From: an uncultured Thiotrichaceae bacterium
GTDB lineage: Bacteria; Pseudomonadota; Gammaproteobacteria; Thiotrichales; Thiotrichaceae
Assembly (NCBI GenBank): GCA_938038645.1
Contig: CALHTA010000108.1
Location: forward strand, 1-31,647
Direction: 5' to 3'
Length of the DNA: 31,647 nucleotides
Shown: one piece after another, positions 17,506 through 25,598 of the stretch
Layout of the letters: the number at the start of each line of letters is the position of its first letter
Position numbering within the stretch: position 1 is the first letter of the stretch
Program-made: the position numbers and the translations under genes
The notes under the pieces: model-generated
Database searches by the model: none
What the model was told of the DNA's origin: nothing
What the model saw: the letters and a program-made list of their open reading frames with translations, nothing else

Positions 17506-18315
17506 ATGGCTACCTACGCAATTGGTGACCTACAAGGTTGTTATAAATCGTTTCGACGATTGCTCGATAAAATCGACTTCTCACCAGATCAAGACTGCCT
17601 TTGGTTAGCAGGTGATTTAGTGAGTCGCGGCAATAAGTCACTTGAAGTATTGCGCTACGTTAAGGAGCTAGGCGATTCTGCTGTCTCTGTACTTGGCAAT
17701 CATGATATTAGCCTGATCGCCGCACACTATTCTGTCATCAAACCACATGATAGCTTGAAAGCCGTAATGAAAGCAGATGATCGTGAAGAATTAATCGATT
17801 GGTTGCGTAATCAGCCGATTTTGCATTTTGATCATGATTTAGGCTATTGCATGGCACATGCAGGTATCTATCCTCATTGGAACTGGTTGCAAGCTCAACA
17901 ATGCGCTAAGGAAATTGAAGTACCTTTAAAAGGCGCAACAATTGAGCGATGGTTAGAGCGTGTTTATGGGGATGAGCCGACTCAGTGGGATAATAATTTA
18001 CTCGGATATGAAAGACATCGGTTTATTCTTAATGCGTTTACGCGCATGCGGGGCTGCAACCCCGATGGTTCTCTAAACTTTACTGTAAAGGGAACCGCAA
18101 AGGACCATCAGCTCAAAGGCTTATACCCTTGGTTTCGTTTACCTACTCGCAATTTATTGCCTTATAAAGTTGTTTTTGGACATTGGTCGGCATTAGGTTA
18201 CAGGGATGATGGTCAAGTGACTTCATTAGATACAGGTTGTGTGTGGGGGCGAAAACTTACCGCTGTTTGCCTTGATGATGATATCATTCAGCCAATTCAA
18301 GTTGCTTGCAAGTAG
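17506..18315 (+). CDS. apaH: symmetrical diadenosine tetraphosphatase ApaH
   Basis: A 269-residue cytoplasmic metallophosphatase that splits Ap4A into two ADP and can remove Np4 caps from RNA. The metal-site motifs are GDLQGC (residues ~8-13), GDLVSRGN (~36-43) and GNHD (~64-67), with later histidines in MAHAGIYPHW and FGHWSALGY. The start at 17506 (MATYAIGDLQG) matches the usual ApaH N-terminus; the frame extends 11 codons upstream to a TTG, which I reject. The closest Shine-Dalgarno-like sequence (AAGG, 17500-17503) is unusually near the ATG, with GGGA at 17490-17493 as an alternative. The usual partner apaG is 11 kb away in this window, on the other strand. Confidence 0.95.
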   Translation: MATYAIGDLQGCYKSFRRLLDKIDFSPDQDCLWLAGDLVSRGNKSLEVLRYVKELGDSAVSVLGNHDISLIAAHYSVIKPHDSLKAVMKADDREELIDWLRNQPILHFDHDLGYCMAHAGIYPHWNWLQAQQCAKEIEVPLKGATIERWLERVYGDEPTQWDNNLLGYERHRFILNAFTRMRGCNPDGSLNFTVKGTAKDHQLKGLYPWFRLPTRNLLPYKVVFGHWSALGYRDDGQVTSLDTGCVWGRKLTAVCLDDDIIQPIQVACK

Positions 18316-18324
18316 GTTGTTGCT

Positions 18325-18963
18325 GTGAAAACGACAAGCGTACGTGATGTTTTTGCGTGGCTAAATAAAGGTAAACCAACGGTAGCGAAAGTTTCGCCGG
18401 ATGATACTGATGAGACTTTGACAGATGTTGCTGGAAATACTGTACTGAACAAGCCAAATGTTACTGTGATTTCCGCTAATGGCTCACAGAAAATTTTTAT
18501 TCGTGGTGTCGAATATAATTTGCGCGTTTCAAAGCCAGCCCATGGGGTAGGGGTTGCTGAACTTAGACGATCATTAGATCGTAATCGTGAGATGCTTGAA
18601 AAAAACTTTGAAAAGATGAAGCAAATCTATCGTCGTTTCCGCACGAATACCGATCCTTTGGTGGTTGAGCATGAAGGGGCTTATCGAACGGCTACGAAAA
18701 ACGCTTTGGTTGCGCGTGCGAATATTGATGTGTTGATTCCATTGATTAATATCAAAGGGGGCGATGCTGAATATGAAGGGGATGAAGAAGGTTTACCAAT
18801 TGAAGAACACATTGAACAGTTGAGGTTTGATGCTGAAGATATGATCGACTTTGAGCTCGGCTTGGATATAGAGGAAGATGATGGTTCGGTTAATATCCAG
18901 TCGGTGTTTATTGCAGGGTTGATTGTGGTGTTGGTGGTTATGTTGTTGAAGGTCTTTTTGTAG
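18325..18963 (+). CDS. hypothetical tail-anchored membrane protein
   Basis: A 212-residue protein I do not recognise. It starts with GTG at 18325, 9 bp after the apaH stop, so it is probably co-transcribed with apaH. Residues ~50-70 (SQKIFIRGVEYNLRVSKP) look like a small beta-rich patch. Residues ~77-106 form a basic, coiled-coil-like helix (ELRRSLDRNREMLEKNFEKM). An acidic stretch (~145-190) precedes a single C-terminal transmembrane helix, IQSVFIAGLIVVLVVMLLKVFL. No signal peptide is present, so the bulk should face the cytoplasm. No enzymatic motif is visible. The reading frame is convincing from its length, continuous coding character and position. Confidence 0.7.
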   Translation: MKTTSVRDVFAWLNKGKPTVAKVSPDDTDETLTDVAGNTVLNKPNVTVISANGSQKIFIRGVEYNLRVSKPAHGVGVAELRRSLDRNREMLEKNFEKMKQIYRRFRTNTDPLVVEHEGAYRTATKNALVARANIDVLIPLINIKGGDAEYEGDEEGLPIEEHIEQLRFDAEDMIDFELGLDIEEDDGSVNIQSVFIAGLIVVLVVMLLKVFL

Positions 18964-19063
18964 GCAGATGCTCAATGCTTTCTACCCTAAGGCCATTGAG
19001 ATTCATTTAAATTAAATATAAACCTACAACATTGTATTAAATTTAACATTACAAGATATAAAA

Positions 19064-19810
19064 ATGAATGCATATATCATTAACATGCCAAGCGCTACTG
19101 AAAGGAAAGAACATCTCGAAAAACTTTTTCTGCCTCTAAAAACGAAAGCCATTTTTATTGATGCCGTTGTTGGTGCGGATATAAAACTTCCTGATCCAAG
19201 ATATAATGAAACTCTTTATCAGAAAGCCCATGGTAAAAAGACTAATTTGTCTGAACTAGGCTGTTATTTTAGCCACTTGAAAGCCTTAGCTACTTTTTTA
19301 AAAGATGATAATGAGCATGCTTTGATCTTAGAAGATGATATTGGTTTTGATAGCTCTTTTGAGTCAGTTATATTTGAAGCTCTTAAACATAAAAAACGTT
19401 TCGACCTGCTTAGGCTAAGCGGCTTGCACAATGGAAACCCTATCAAAATAATTCAACTGGGTGGCGGTTATAAGCTGTGCTGCAATTATACGATTCAGAC
19501 TGGCTCTGGCGCCTATTTAGTGAATAAGCATGCAGCATCACGTATGCTAAAAGCATTGAATCCAATGTGGCTTCCTTTCGATCATGCATTTGACAGAGAG
19601 TGGCTTTGGGGGGTGAAATCTATGTGCTTAGATCCCATGCCTGTGAACCAGAATGTTGGTTTTCCTACAATGATTAACTCTACTAAAGAGCTTAAATTGC
19701 CTTTCTTTAAACGTTATATCACGGTATTTCCATTTCGACTCTATAATGAATTGTCGAGGGTTTTATTTAGAACAATAAGCATTTTAAAACAAAAAACTAT
19801 TTCTTATTAA
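19064..19810 (+). CDS. glycosyltransferase family 25 protein
   Basis: A 248-residue GT25-type enzyme of the family that includes LPS beta-1,4-galactosyltransferases. The characteristic N-terminus MNAYIINMPSATERKEHL, the central ELGCYFSHLKAL, and the metal-site LILEDDIGF (near residue 90) are all present, as is the GAYLVNKHAASRML segment. It should add a hexose, often galactose, to LPS core or another surface glycan using a nucleotide sugar; the actual donor and acceptor are unknown. A Shine-Dalgarno sequence is not evident. The surrounding DNA is notably more AT-rich than the flanking housekeeping genes. It opens the plus-strand half of the glycan cluster. Confidence 0.9.
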   Translation: MNAYIINMPSATERKEHLEKLFLPLKTKAIFIDAVVGADIKLPDPRYNETLYQKAHGKKTNLSELGCYFSHLKALATFLKDDNEHALILEDDIGFDSSFESVIFEALKHKKRFDLLRLSGLHNGNPIKIIQLGGGYKLCCNYTIQTGSGAYLVNKHAASRMLKALNPMWLPFDHAFDREWLWGVKSMCLDPMPVNQNVGFPTMINSTKELKLPFFKRYITVFPFRLYNELSRVLFRTISILKQKTISY

Positions 19811-19873
19811 TTTGCTTAGCGCTGACTGTAGCAAAATTTTAAAAAGCCCTTAAATTATAGATGAATTGTATTG

Positions 19874-21049
19874 ATGAATGAGTTTGGTAGCATTGTTGTA
19901 ATCTCAAGAGGGCCGATTGTTCCTTATGGAACAACGCAATTGCGTTGCGTCCAACCAATGGAGTACTTGAAAAGCAAGGGTTTTCAAGTGCGCTCCGAAG
20001 ACCTGCATCACTTCACACCACGCCCAAACGAGATAATCTTATTACATAGAACTCTAGGGTCAAAGCATGTTTTGAACTTGGTGAAGTATGCTCAGGCTTT
20101 AGGATCATTGGTTGTGTACGATACAGATGATTTGATATTTACACAAAAAGGAGTGCAGTATTTATCAAAAATAGGATTGAAGAAGTATTCTAAAGAGAGA
20201 CTTTCTATTGAGAAGTTAATTATTGAGTGTGATGCAGTTAGCGTCTCAACTTCTACAATAGAAAGTGCAAGTAAAGCATTAAATTCCAATACTTACCTTG
20301 TGAAAAATGCACTAAGTTATTCGTTCCATGAAAAAGCAAAACATAAGGCGTTGAAAAGTCGGCTTAATGACAAGGTCGTTATAGGCTACCTGAGTGGGTC
20401 CAATACACATAACGCGGACTTTCAAGTAATAGAACCAGCACTGCTGAAAATTCTAGAAGAGTTTCCAGATGCTGTATTCCTGAGTGTTGGGCCAGTTTCA
20501 ATTTCTGAGGAATTTAAGAAGTTCTCATCGCGTTTCCAGCAAAAGCCATTTTTACCTTATGATGAATTCCAAGATATTTTTAACTTAATAGATATAAATT
20601 TGGTTCCTTTAGAAATTAACGAGGATTTTTGTCAGGCAAAAAGTGAGTTAAAGTTTATCGAAGCGGGTGCTTACGGTGTTCCAAGCATTTGTTCCGCAAC
20701 CGTCCCACATAAAGAAGTGATCACTCATGGGGTTAATGGGTATTTGGTTTACGATGACTCAGAGTGGTACGAAGAGATATCCAAATTGATGGATAAAAAT
20801 AATCGAGTTTCTTTGGGTGAACAGGCAAAACTGACCGTGCTAACGCATTATTCACCAAAAGTAAGGTCCAATGATTGGGAAGAACTCATCAAGAAAATTA
20901 GTGGGGGGCAAAGGAAGAATAGTTTTATCAATACTAATCTTATTTCTTTAAGATTCCAGTTTTATAAGTTCTTTGCTCGTGCCTATATCATAGTTAAATC
21001 CATTGAGAGAGTGATCAGGAATGGTATTAAAGGGAAAAAGAAACTATAA
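19874..21049 (+). CDS. glycosyltransferase, GT-B fold (GT4/GT1-like)
   Basis: A 391-residue glycosyltransferase with GT-B features. The C-terminal nucleotide-sugar site is EAGAYGVPSICSATVPHKEVI and HGVNGYLVYDD near residues 265-297. The N-terminal half contains IVVISRGPIVPYGTTQLRCVQP and VVYDTDDLIF. A basic amphipathic tail ends in RNGIKGKKKL, compatible with peripheral membrane binding. ATG at 19874 is taken as the start; a TTG lies one codon earlier. The family members transfer sugars to growing surface polysaccharides; specificity is not predictable. It stops 5 bp from the stop codon of the convergent methyltransferase. Confidence 0.88.
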   Translation: MNEFGSIVVISRGPIVPYGTTQLRCVQPMEYLKSKGFQVRSEDLHHFTPRPNEIILLHRTLGSKHVLNLVKYAQALGSLVVYDTDDLIFTQKGVQYLSKIGLKKYSKERLSIEKLIIECDAVSVSTSTIESASKALNSNTYLVKNALSYSFHEKAKHKALKSRLNDKVVIGYLSGSNTHNADFQVIEPALLKILEEFPDAVFLSVGPVSISEEFKKFSSRFQQKPFLPYDEFQDIFNLIDINLVPLEINEDFCQAKSELKFIEAGAYGVPSICSATVPHKEVITHGVNGYLVYDDSEWYEEISKLMDKNNRVSLGEQAKLTVLTHYSPKVRSNDWEELIKKISGGQRKNSFINTNLISLRFQFYKFFARAYIIVKSIERVIRNGIKGKKKL

Positions 21050-21054
21050 GTTAA

Positions 21055-21726
21055 CTACTTTAAGTCGGCATTAGTATTTTTAGATATTAAAAAATAAAAC
21101 TGCAGATATTGCGTGTCATCCCCGAGCAAAAAGATAAAAAGCTTAGTTAATAGTTTCTTCCTTCTTAACGTTAGCCAAGTTCGAGGTGCAATGCTGTTTA
21201 TTCCTTTTAAAGTTTCAATTGTATAATTATGATTATTAAATGTTCTTTCTAAGCTCTTAAGCGTAAAGAACCTTAAGTGGGTTCTATCCAGAATACCAGC
21301 ATCTTGGTATTCCCAGTCTTTTTGAATGAGCAATTCCTTTAGGTTCCAGAGAAAACGAACATTTGGAATAGAGCCAGATATCTTTCCATCAGCTTTAAGT
21401 TTCAGTTTAATCTTCTCAAAAAAAGAATCGTGATCTATCATATGCTCGATGACATCATTACATACAACTAAGTCAAAGTAGTTATCTGGAATTTGGTCGT
21501 AAACATCATCAAATGTACCAATCAGAACTTTGCTTAGTCTTTCTTTAGCGATAAGGGCAACTGCTTCGACGCATTCAACACCCCAGTATTCTGATGCACT
21601 AAAGTTACTTTTAAACCCCCCATCTGCACATCCGATTTCAAGAACTCGAATATCTTTGTTGAAAGTTGGAAGTGATTCTACAAGGTCTTGCCTATTGCCA
21701 TCATAGTAAAAATCTACGTCGGGCAT
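21055..21726 (-). CDS. class I SAM-dependent methyltransferase
   Basis: A 223-residue methyltransferase of the Methyltransf_11/23 type. Motif I is VLEIGCADGGF (28-38), the acidic motif II region gives YWGVECVEAVA, and FDLVVCNDVIEHM (~84-96) is the usual post-I/post-II stretch. The hydrophobic C-terminus (KLFIFLLGDDTQYLQFYFLI) could touch the membrane. Such enzymes in glycan clusters usually methylate a sugar hydroxyl or an aglycone end, sometimes capping chain growth. It is the last gene of the minus-strand half and converges on the neighbouring glycosyltransferase. Confidence 0.85.
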   Translation of the reverse strand: MPDVDFYYDGNRQDLVESLPTFNKDIRVLEIGCADGGFKSNFSASEYWGVECVEAVALIAKERLSKVLIGTFDDVYDQIPDNYFDLVVCNDVIEHMIDHDSFFEKIKLKLKADGKISGSIPNVRFLWNLKELLIQKDWEYQDAGILDRTHLRFFTLKSLERTFNNHNYTIETLKGINSIAPRTWLTLRRKKLLTKLFIFLLGDDTQYLQFYFLISKNTNADLK

Positions 21727-21811
21727 AATGAAATCTCATTTAATATATATAGAAAAAGCTCAAAAATGTGTTGTAAACGCGCTAGGTAAAACAAAATTCC
21801 GGTTTGATTGC

Positions 21812-22606
21812 TTATTCATTTTGGGAGTGTACTGGCGCATAGGTTTTATTTTTTTCAAGTACAACAATGGAATCATGAATATGTAAGCCTGAGCAGTTTG
21901 TGCTGACAGATGCATTTTTTAATCCCATTCTATGATACCAGTGGTGCATATCATCAATGATTTGCATTACAAATCCAAAGAAATTCTTTTCATCGCCATA
22001 ACCTCCACCAAAGCTTTTCCAGTAGGATGTATGGAGGTCTTCTACCATGTAGATACCCCCATCTGTTACGTGTGGAAATAAGTGCTTTAAAGTTTCTGGA
22101 ATATGGCTCATATGATGGCTTCCGTCATCTAACACTATATCAACTCCTCCCATTTCCTCTATGACAGAAGTTAAAAAGGCTTTATCTATTTGGGATCCTA
22201 TCCGAACTTGGCCAGCTTTATTATTAAATTGTTCACAGTCTGGATTAATATCAATACCATAAATTATTGCCTCATCCCCGAAATAGTTCCTCCACATCTG
22301 AAGGCTACCTCCTTTGCTAACACCAATTTCAAGGAACCTTACCTTTCTTCCCCTAAAGCCTGAAAAGTATCTATCATATAAAGGGATATAATGATGCCAT
22401 TTATGAACTATGTGTTCTTTATTGGAAGAAAAAAACTCAAGCAATTCACTGTCATGATCGTATTTTTCCTTTATGTCAGCTTTGACATTTGCAGGGGTGT
22501 TCGGCTTGAACTCAAACTTACTTATATCTTCGTCAGCAAATTGCTTTCTAGAGTGCTTTTTCAAAGCATTGGGAATCAAACGCTCTGTTAATGTTTTAGT
22601 TTTCAT
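21812..22606 (-). CDS. SAM-dependent methyltransferase, MycE/macrocin O-methyltransferase-like
   Basis: A 264-residue protein with SAM motif I FLEIGVSKGG (91-100), DINPDCEQF (~119-127), the metal-type motif VLDDGSHHMSHI (158-169) and VEDLHTSYW (188-196). The DDGSHH and VEDLH pair is typical of metal-dependent sugar O-methyltransferases such as MycE and macrocin-type enzymes, which use Mg2+ to methylate deoxysugar hydroxyls in antibiotics. A related role on a surface glycan sugar is inferred. The ATG at 22606 has a weak AGAAG upstream and is preferred to a TTG 17 codons earlier. The C-terminus (LHIHDSIVVLEKNK) is also usual for the family. Confidence 0.82.
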   Translation of the reverse strand: MKTKTLTERLIPNALKKHSRKQFADEDISKFEFKPNTPANVKADIKEKYDHDSELLEFFSSNKEHIVHKWHHYIPLYDRYFSGFRGRKVRFLEIGVSKGGSLQMWRNYFGDEAIIYGIDINPDCEQFNNKAGQVRIGSQIDKAFLTSVIEEMGGVDIVLDDGSHHMSHIPETLKHLFPHVTDGGIYMVEDLHTSYWKSFGGGYGDEKNFFGFVMQIIDDMHHWYHRMGLKNASVSTNCSGLHIHDSIVVLEKNKTYAPVHSQNE

Positions 22607-22697
22607 AGATAGCTTCTTAATACAATTACTTGATAAATATGGTTTTAACAATAACAAAAAATCTTTGTAAATAAGTTTTTGCTTATTTATCTAAGGC

Positions 22698-23594
22698 TTA
22701 AAAAACGCTCAACTGCTTTAGCCGTTTGGTGATTGATCGGCGGAATCTAATGTGAGTTTTTCGCATGAAGCTAGGTGACACACCATTTGCAACTTCTTTT
22801 TGAGTTTCCAACAATAATTTAACCCTATCAACAGAGTTTGATGTTGTTTCTCTGCTTAGCACGAAGAAAAATTCACTTCCACCTGGGCTGTACTGATCGG
22901 CAACTGACAGTTCTGTTAGCCCAAGAGTTTTTAGATCATGCAAAATTAAATGGAATGAACTGGGTGTAAAGCACCAAGCGTGCGCATCTAAATACTCTTT
23001 ACTATTTTTTGCCGACTCATAGATCTCCATTGCCTCAGAGTGGCTATATAAAAGCTCAGCTTTTCCGCTATGGTGTTCTTTCCAAGCAATTTTTCCACCC
23101 CTACTTGACACATTAAGATGAAACTCAGCAATTGTTCCTATGGAGTGCAAGGTATGTTTATTTGAGTGGGCATCAATTACTTTAGATAGTCCGGTAATCG
23201 CACGAAACTGGTCGAAGCAAAATCGATAGTCAGGGACAGCAAGAATAAGTTTTCCTGAATCTGTTAAAAGGTCATTGCAATCATTAATAAACCGAATGAA
23301 ATCGGTTGTGTGTTCTATAACATGTGATGCAATAATCCAATGATAATGTTGGCTTTTTTTTGTCAAATCTTTGTATGTTTGTCCTTCCCAAACATAATCG
23401 ACCTTTTCTATATTTAGGACATCAACACTAGCATCATTTTTGTATTTTTTAATTAAGCCATCTTCATCGGTATGATCAATTATTTCTACATTATACCCCT
23501 CTGATTTTGGGGCTATTGGGTTATGACTTGGGCCTATTTCAAGGCCTGCCTTGTCTTTATTTACGTATTTTAATAAAAAATCTTTTCGGTTCAT
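22698..23594 (-). CDS. class I SAM-dependent methyltransferase
   Basis: A 298-residue methyltransferase-fold protein. Motif I is AGLEIGPSHNPI (17-28), with SHVIEHTTDF (~90-99) as the later conserved stretch and LILAVPDYRFCFDQFR following. The LEIGPS-type motif I with HVIEH is common in methyltransferases found among O-antigen and exopolysaccharide genes. The C-terminal third is basic (KTHIRFRRSITKRLK). A GGAG ribosome-binding site precedes the ATG by a normal distance. The substrate is unknown. It lies between the GT2 gene and the MycE-like gene, all minus-strand. Confidence 0.83.
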   Translation of the reverse strand: MNRKDFLLKYVNKDKAGLEIGPSHNPIAPKSEGYNVEIIDHTDEDGLIKKYKNDASVDVLNIEKVDYVWEGQTYKDLTKKSQHYHWIIASHVIEHTTDFIRFINDCNDLLTDSGKLILAVPDYRFCFDQFRAITGLSKVIDAHSNKHTLHSIGTIAEFHLNVSSRGGKIAWKEHHSGKAELLYSHSEAMEIYESAKNSKEYLDAHAWCFTPSSFHLILHDLKTLGLTELSVADQYSPGGSEFFFVLSRETTSNSVDRVKLLLETQKEVANGVSPSFMRKTHIRFRRSITKRLKQLSVF

Positions 23595-23660
23595 GGCATC
23601 TCCATTACAGACATTTGACCATTGTATTGAGTATGAAGGTTAGTTCATTTACGCCAATTG

Positions 23661-24635
23661 CTAGTTATGGATGTTATCAAGCTTTGGACTTTTCCAGGTT
23701 TTACGTCGAAGTGCTGAAAGGTAAAACTTTACAGTTTCTTGCGCTGTTAAAACATAAATTTTTGCACGCTGCCCTCTGAAAATAATGGCTGAAAATAAGG
23801 CCTTAAATAAAAGAGTTATCAGTGCCACCAGACCAAATAAAGCATGTAAGATATTTGTATATTCAGCAGTATTTGCTTGTATGTAGTTGTGTGAAGATAT
23901 TATTACTTCAGTTTTTGCCATAATGCTTGTTGCAGTATTTTTTCGCGAAGTACCGCCGCCAATATGGTTAATGTGTACATTTCTTAATAACGCAACCTTC
24001 TTACCAGATTGCTTAACCTTGAGGCATAAATCAGGGTCTTCGTGATACATCCAGTAGCGTTCTTCATTCCATTTTCCTATTTTTATGAACAGGTCTTTGT
24101 GAATAAGGACGACTGAGCCTGAAACCCAGTCAGGGTTCCAGATTTTAGCGTTACAGGGAAAGTCTTTTCTGATTCGCTTTAGATTAAAGAGTTTGTAAAA
24201 CTGTCTAACAAAGCCGATGAGCAACCATGGGTTTGTGAATAATAATTCTCTTTCTACGGACTTAGGACTGACCGTTCTACATGAGGCTAACCCTGTATCA
24301 GGGTTTTCTTTTAAAAACCAAACCATTTCGTCTATGGCTTTGTCTTTAGTTAGCTCAGTATCAGGGTTGAGAAATAGCAAATAATTTCCCTGCGCGTAAT
24401 TAGAGCCTAAATTACAGCCATTAGAAAATCCATAATTTCCTTTGTTACGTATAAATTTAACAGAAGGGTGCAAGTTGGAGAATTCCTCGAACCTCCCATC
24501 TTGTGAGTCATTGTCAACTACGATTATTTCATAGGCCATTGAAGGGGGAAAGCTGTTGAATGAAGCTATACAGTTTTCTAAAAGTTCCCAGCTCTTATAG
24601 TTTACAATGATGACTGATAGTTCGATGTTTGCCAT
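23661..24635 (-). CDS. glycosyltransferase family 2 (rhamnosyltransferase-like)
   Basis: A 324-residue GT-A enzyme. The N-terminus SVIIVNYKSWELLENCI, VDNDSQDG (~41-48), NYGFSNGCNLG, FLNPDTEL (metal-site DxD-like region) and WMYHEDPDLCLKVKQSG (catalytic-base region) are those of the WcaE/RfbN-type GT2 group, which often moves rhamnose or related deoxysugars. A hydrophobic region near residues 262-287 may associate with the membrane. Such a donor would agree with the nearby sugar O-methyltransferases, but the specificity is inferred. It is the second gene of the minus-strand set. Confidence 0.9.
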   Translation of the reverse strand: MANIELSVIIVNYKSWELLENCIASFNSFPPSMAYEIIVVDNDSQDGRFEEFSNLHPSVKFIRNKGNYGFSNGCNLGSNYAQGNYLLFLNPDTELTKDKAIDEMVWFLKENPDTGLASCRTVSPKSVERELLFTNPWLLIGFVRQFYKLFNLKRIRKDFPCNAKIWNPDWVSGSVVLIHKDLFIKIGKWNEERYWMYHEDPDLCLKVKQSGKKVALLRNVHINHIGGGTSRKNTATSIMAKTEVIISSHNYIQANTAEYTNILHALFGLVALITLLFKALFSAIIFRGQRAKIYVLTAQETVKFYLSALRRKTWKSPKLDNIHN

Positions 24636-24712
24636 TCAGACTTCCCTAATCTAAAACCTAAAATAAAAGTGCAATATGCGTAATATGCCGCTAATGATAA
24701 ACAAGTCTCTTA

Positions 24713-25444
24713 TTATTCTTTCCAGTATTCACTTACCCATTTGGTTGGCCTAACAAACCGGTACCATTTATGCGTTATCCCAGCTATGGCTTCGTGTGGT
24801 TCTGGATGTCCGTGGAAGATCACAATTTTTGCTTCTTCAGGAATCTCTGGGTCTTGGAAGTAATTAAAAGGCCACTGTTTCATACAATGATATTTAAAAC
24901 TTGGGCACCATTCTTGGGGCCAGTAATCCAGTTGATTTTTCTTGTGTATTTCAGCAGAAAGGAAGGCTTGCTCATTACGATGTTGTTTTTTAACCGTATC
25001 AAAGTCTTCTTGAAATTTCTTCAAGATATCAGTGTGTTCACCAATTTTAAAACGGAAAACGGAAGAATTCCCTGTTACGCTTCTTTTTAGCTTAGTGTCT
25101 TTGATGATTGCGAATTCCGCTGGATACGAAAATAATTCATCAATATTACTGACGATCACAACATCCAAATCTAAAAAAAGTACTTCACCCTTTAATCCGC
25201 CTAAATCTTTCTGGAGTGTGCTGAGCTTATTCCAGCCTCTTTCTGGGGTGTTATCCGGGAGGCTTAATTTGGGGAGTGAACAAGTGCTGATTTTAGGGTT
25301 AATACCGGCGTTGTTATCGGTAAAACAGGTAAGTACAAACGGAAAGCTGATGTTACGCTCAATCATTCCATGCAATTTGTTTACGTATTCTGAGCCGTAT
25401 TTTTCGCCCCATTTCATACATATAATGTTGACCGGTGAGTCCAT
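24713..25444 (-). CDS. GT-A fold glycosyltransferase (GT8-like)
   Basis: A 243-residue putative glycosyltransferase. The stretch VLFLDLDVVIVSNIDELF (from residue 88) has the DxD-type LDLD metal site of the GT8-like group. WNKLSTLQKDLGGLKG before it is the usual lead-in, and the late IVIFHGHPEPHE supplies the conserved HG(K/H)P histidine motif. No membrane span is present. It is the first gene of the minus-strand glycan set and lies 154 bp after the lptG stop. A conventional promoter is not evident in that gap. Donor and acceptor are unknown. Confidence 0.85.
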   Translation of the reverse strand: MDSPVNIICMKWGEKYGSEYVNKLHGMIERNISFPFVLTCFTDNNAGINPKISTCSLPKLSLPDNTPERGWNKLSTLQKDLGGLKGEVLFLDLDVVIVSNIDELFSYPAEFAIIKDTKLKRSVTGNSSVFRFKIGEHTDILKKFQEDFDTVKKQHRNEQAFLSAEIHKKNQLDYWPQEWCPSFKYHCMKQWPFNYFQDPEIPEEAKIVIFHGHPEPHEAIAGITHKWYRFVRPTKWVSEYWKE

Positions 25445-25598
25445 TAAAATCTCATTGTGAAGTAGTAATTGCCCGATGAGGTAAACTGTTGCGCGATAGG
25501 TAATGTTACACTATCTAGGGTGAGTAGTTAATGTGCAACATGCATTTTTAGGACTTAATTGGCTTTTAGCGGACTTTTCATACTAATTTAATGGATGG

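Noticed and set aside
18971..19000. Inverted repeat CTCAATG/CATTGAG after the tail-anchored gene
   Set aside because: Seven-base stem with a 16-base loop and no T-run; not a convincing terminator.
22607..22657. TTG start extending the MycE-like methyltransferase by 17 codons
   Set aside because: AT-rich leucine/lysine extension without an RBS; ATG at 22606 is more plausible.
25032..25460. 142-codon open frame on the plus strand
   Set aside because: Lies antisense to the GT8-like glycosyltransferase, which has clear family motifs; the plus frame has none.
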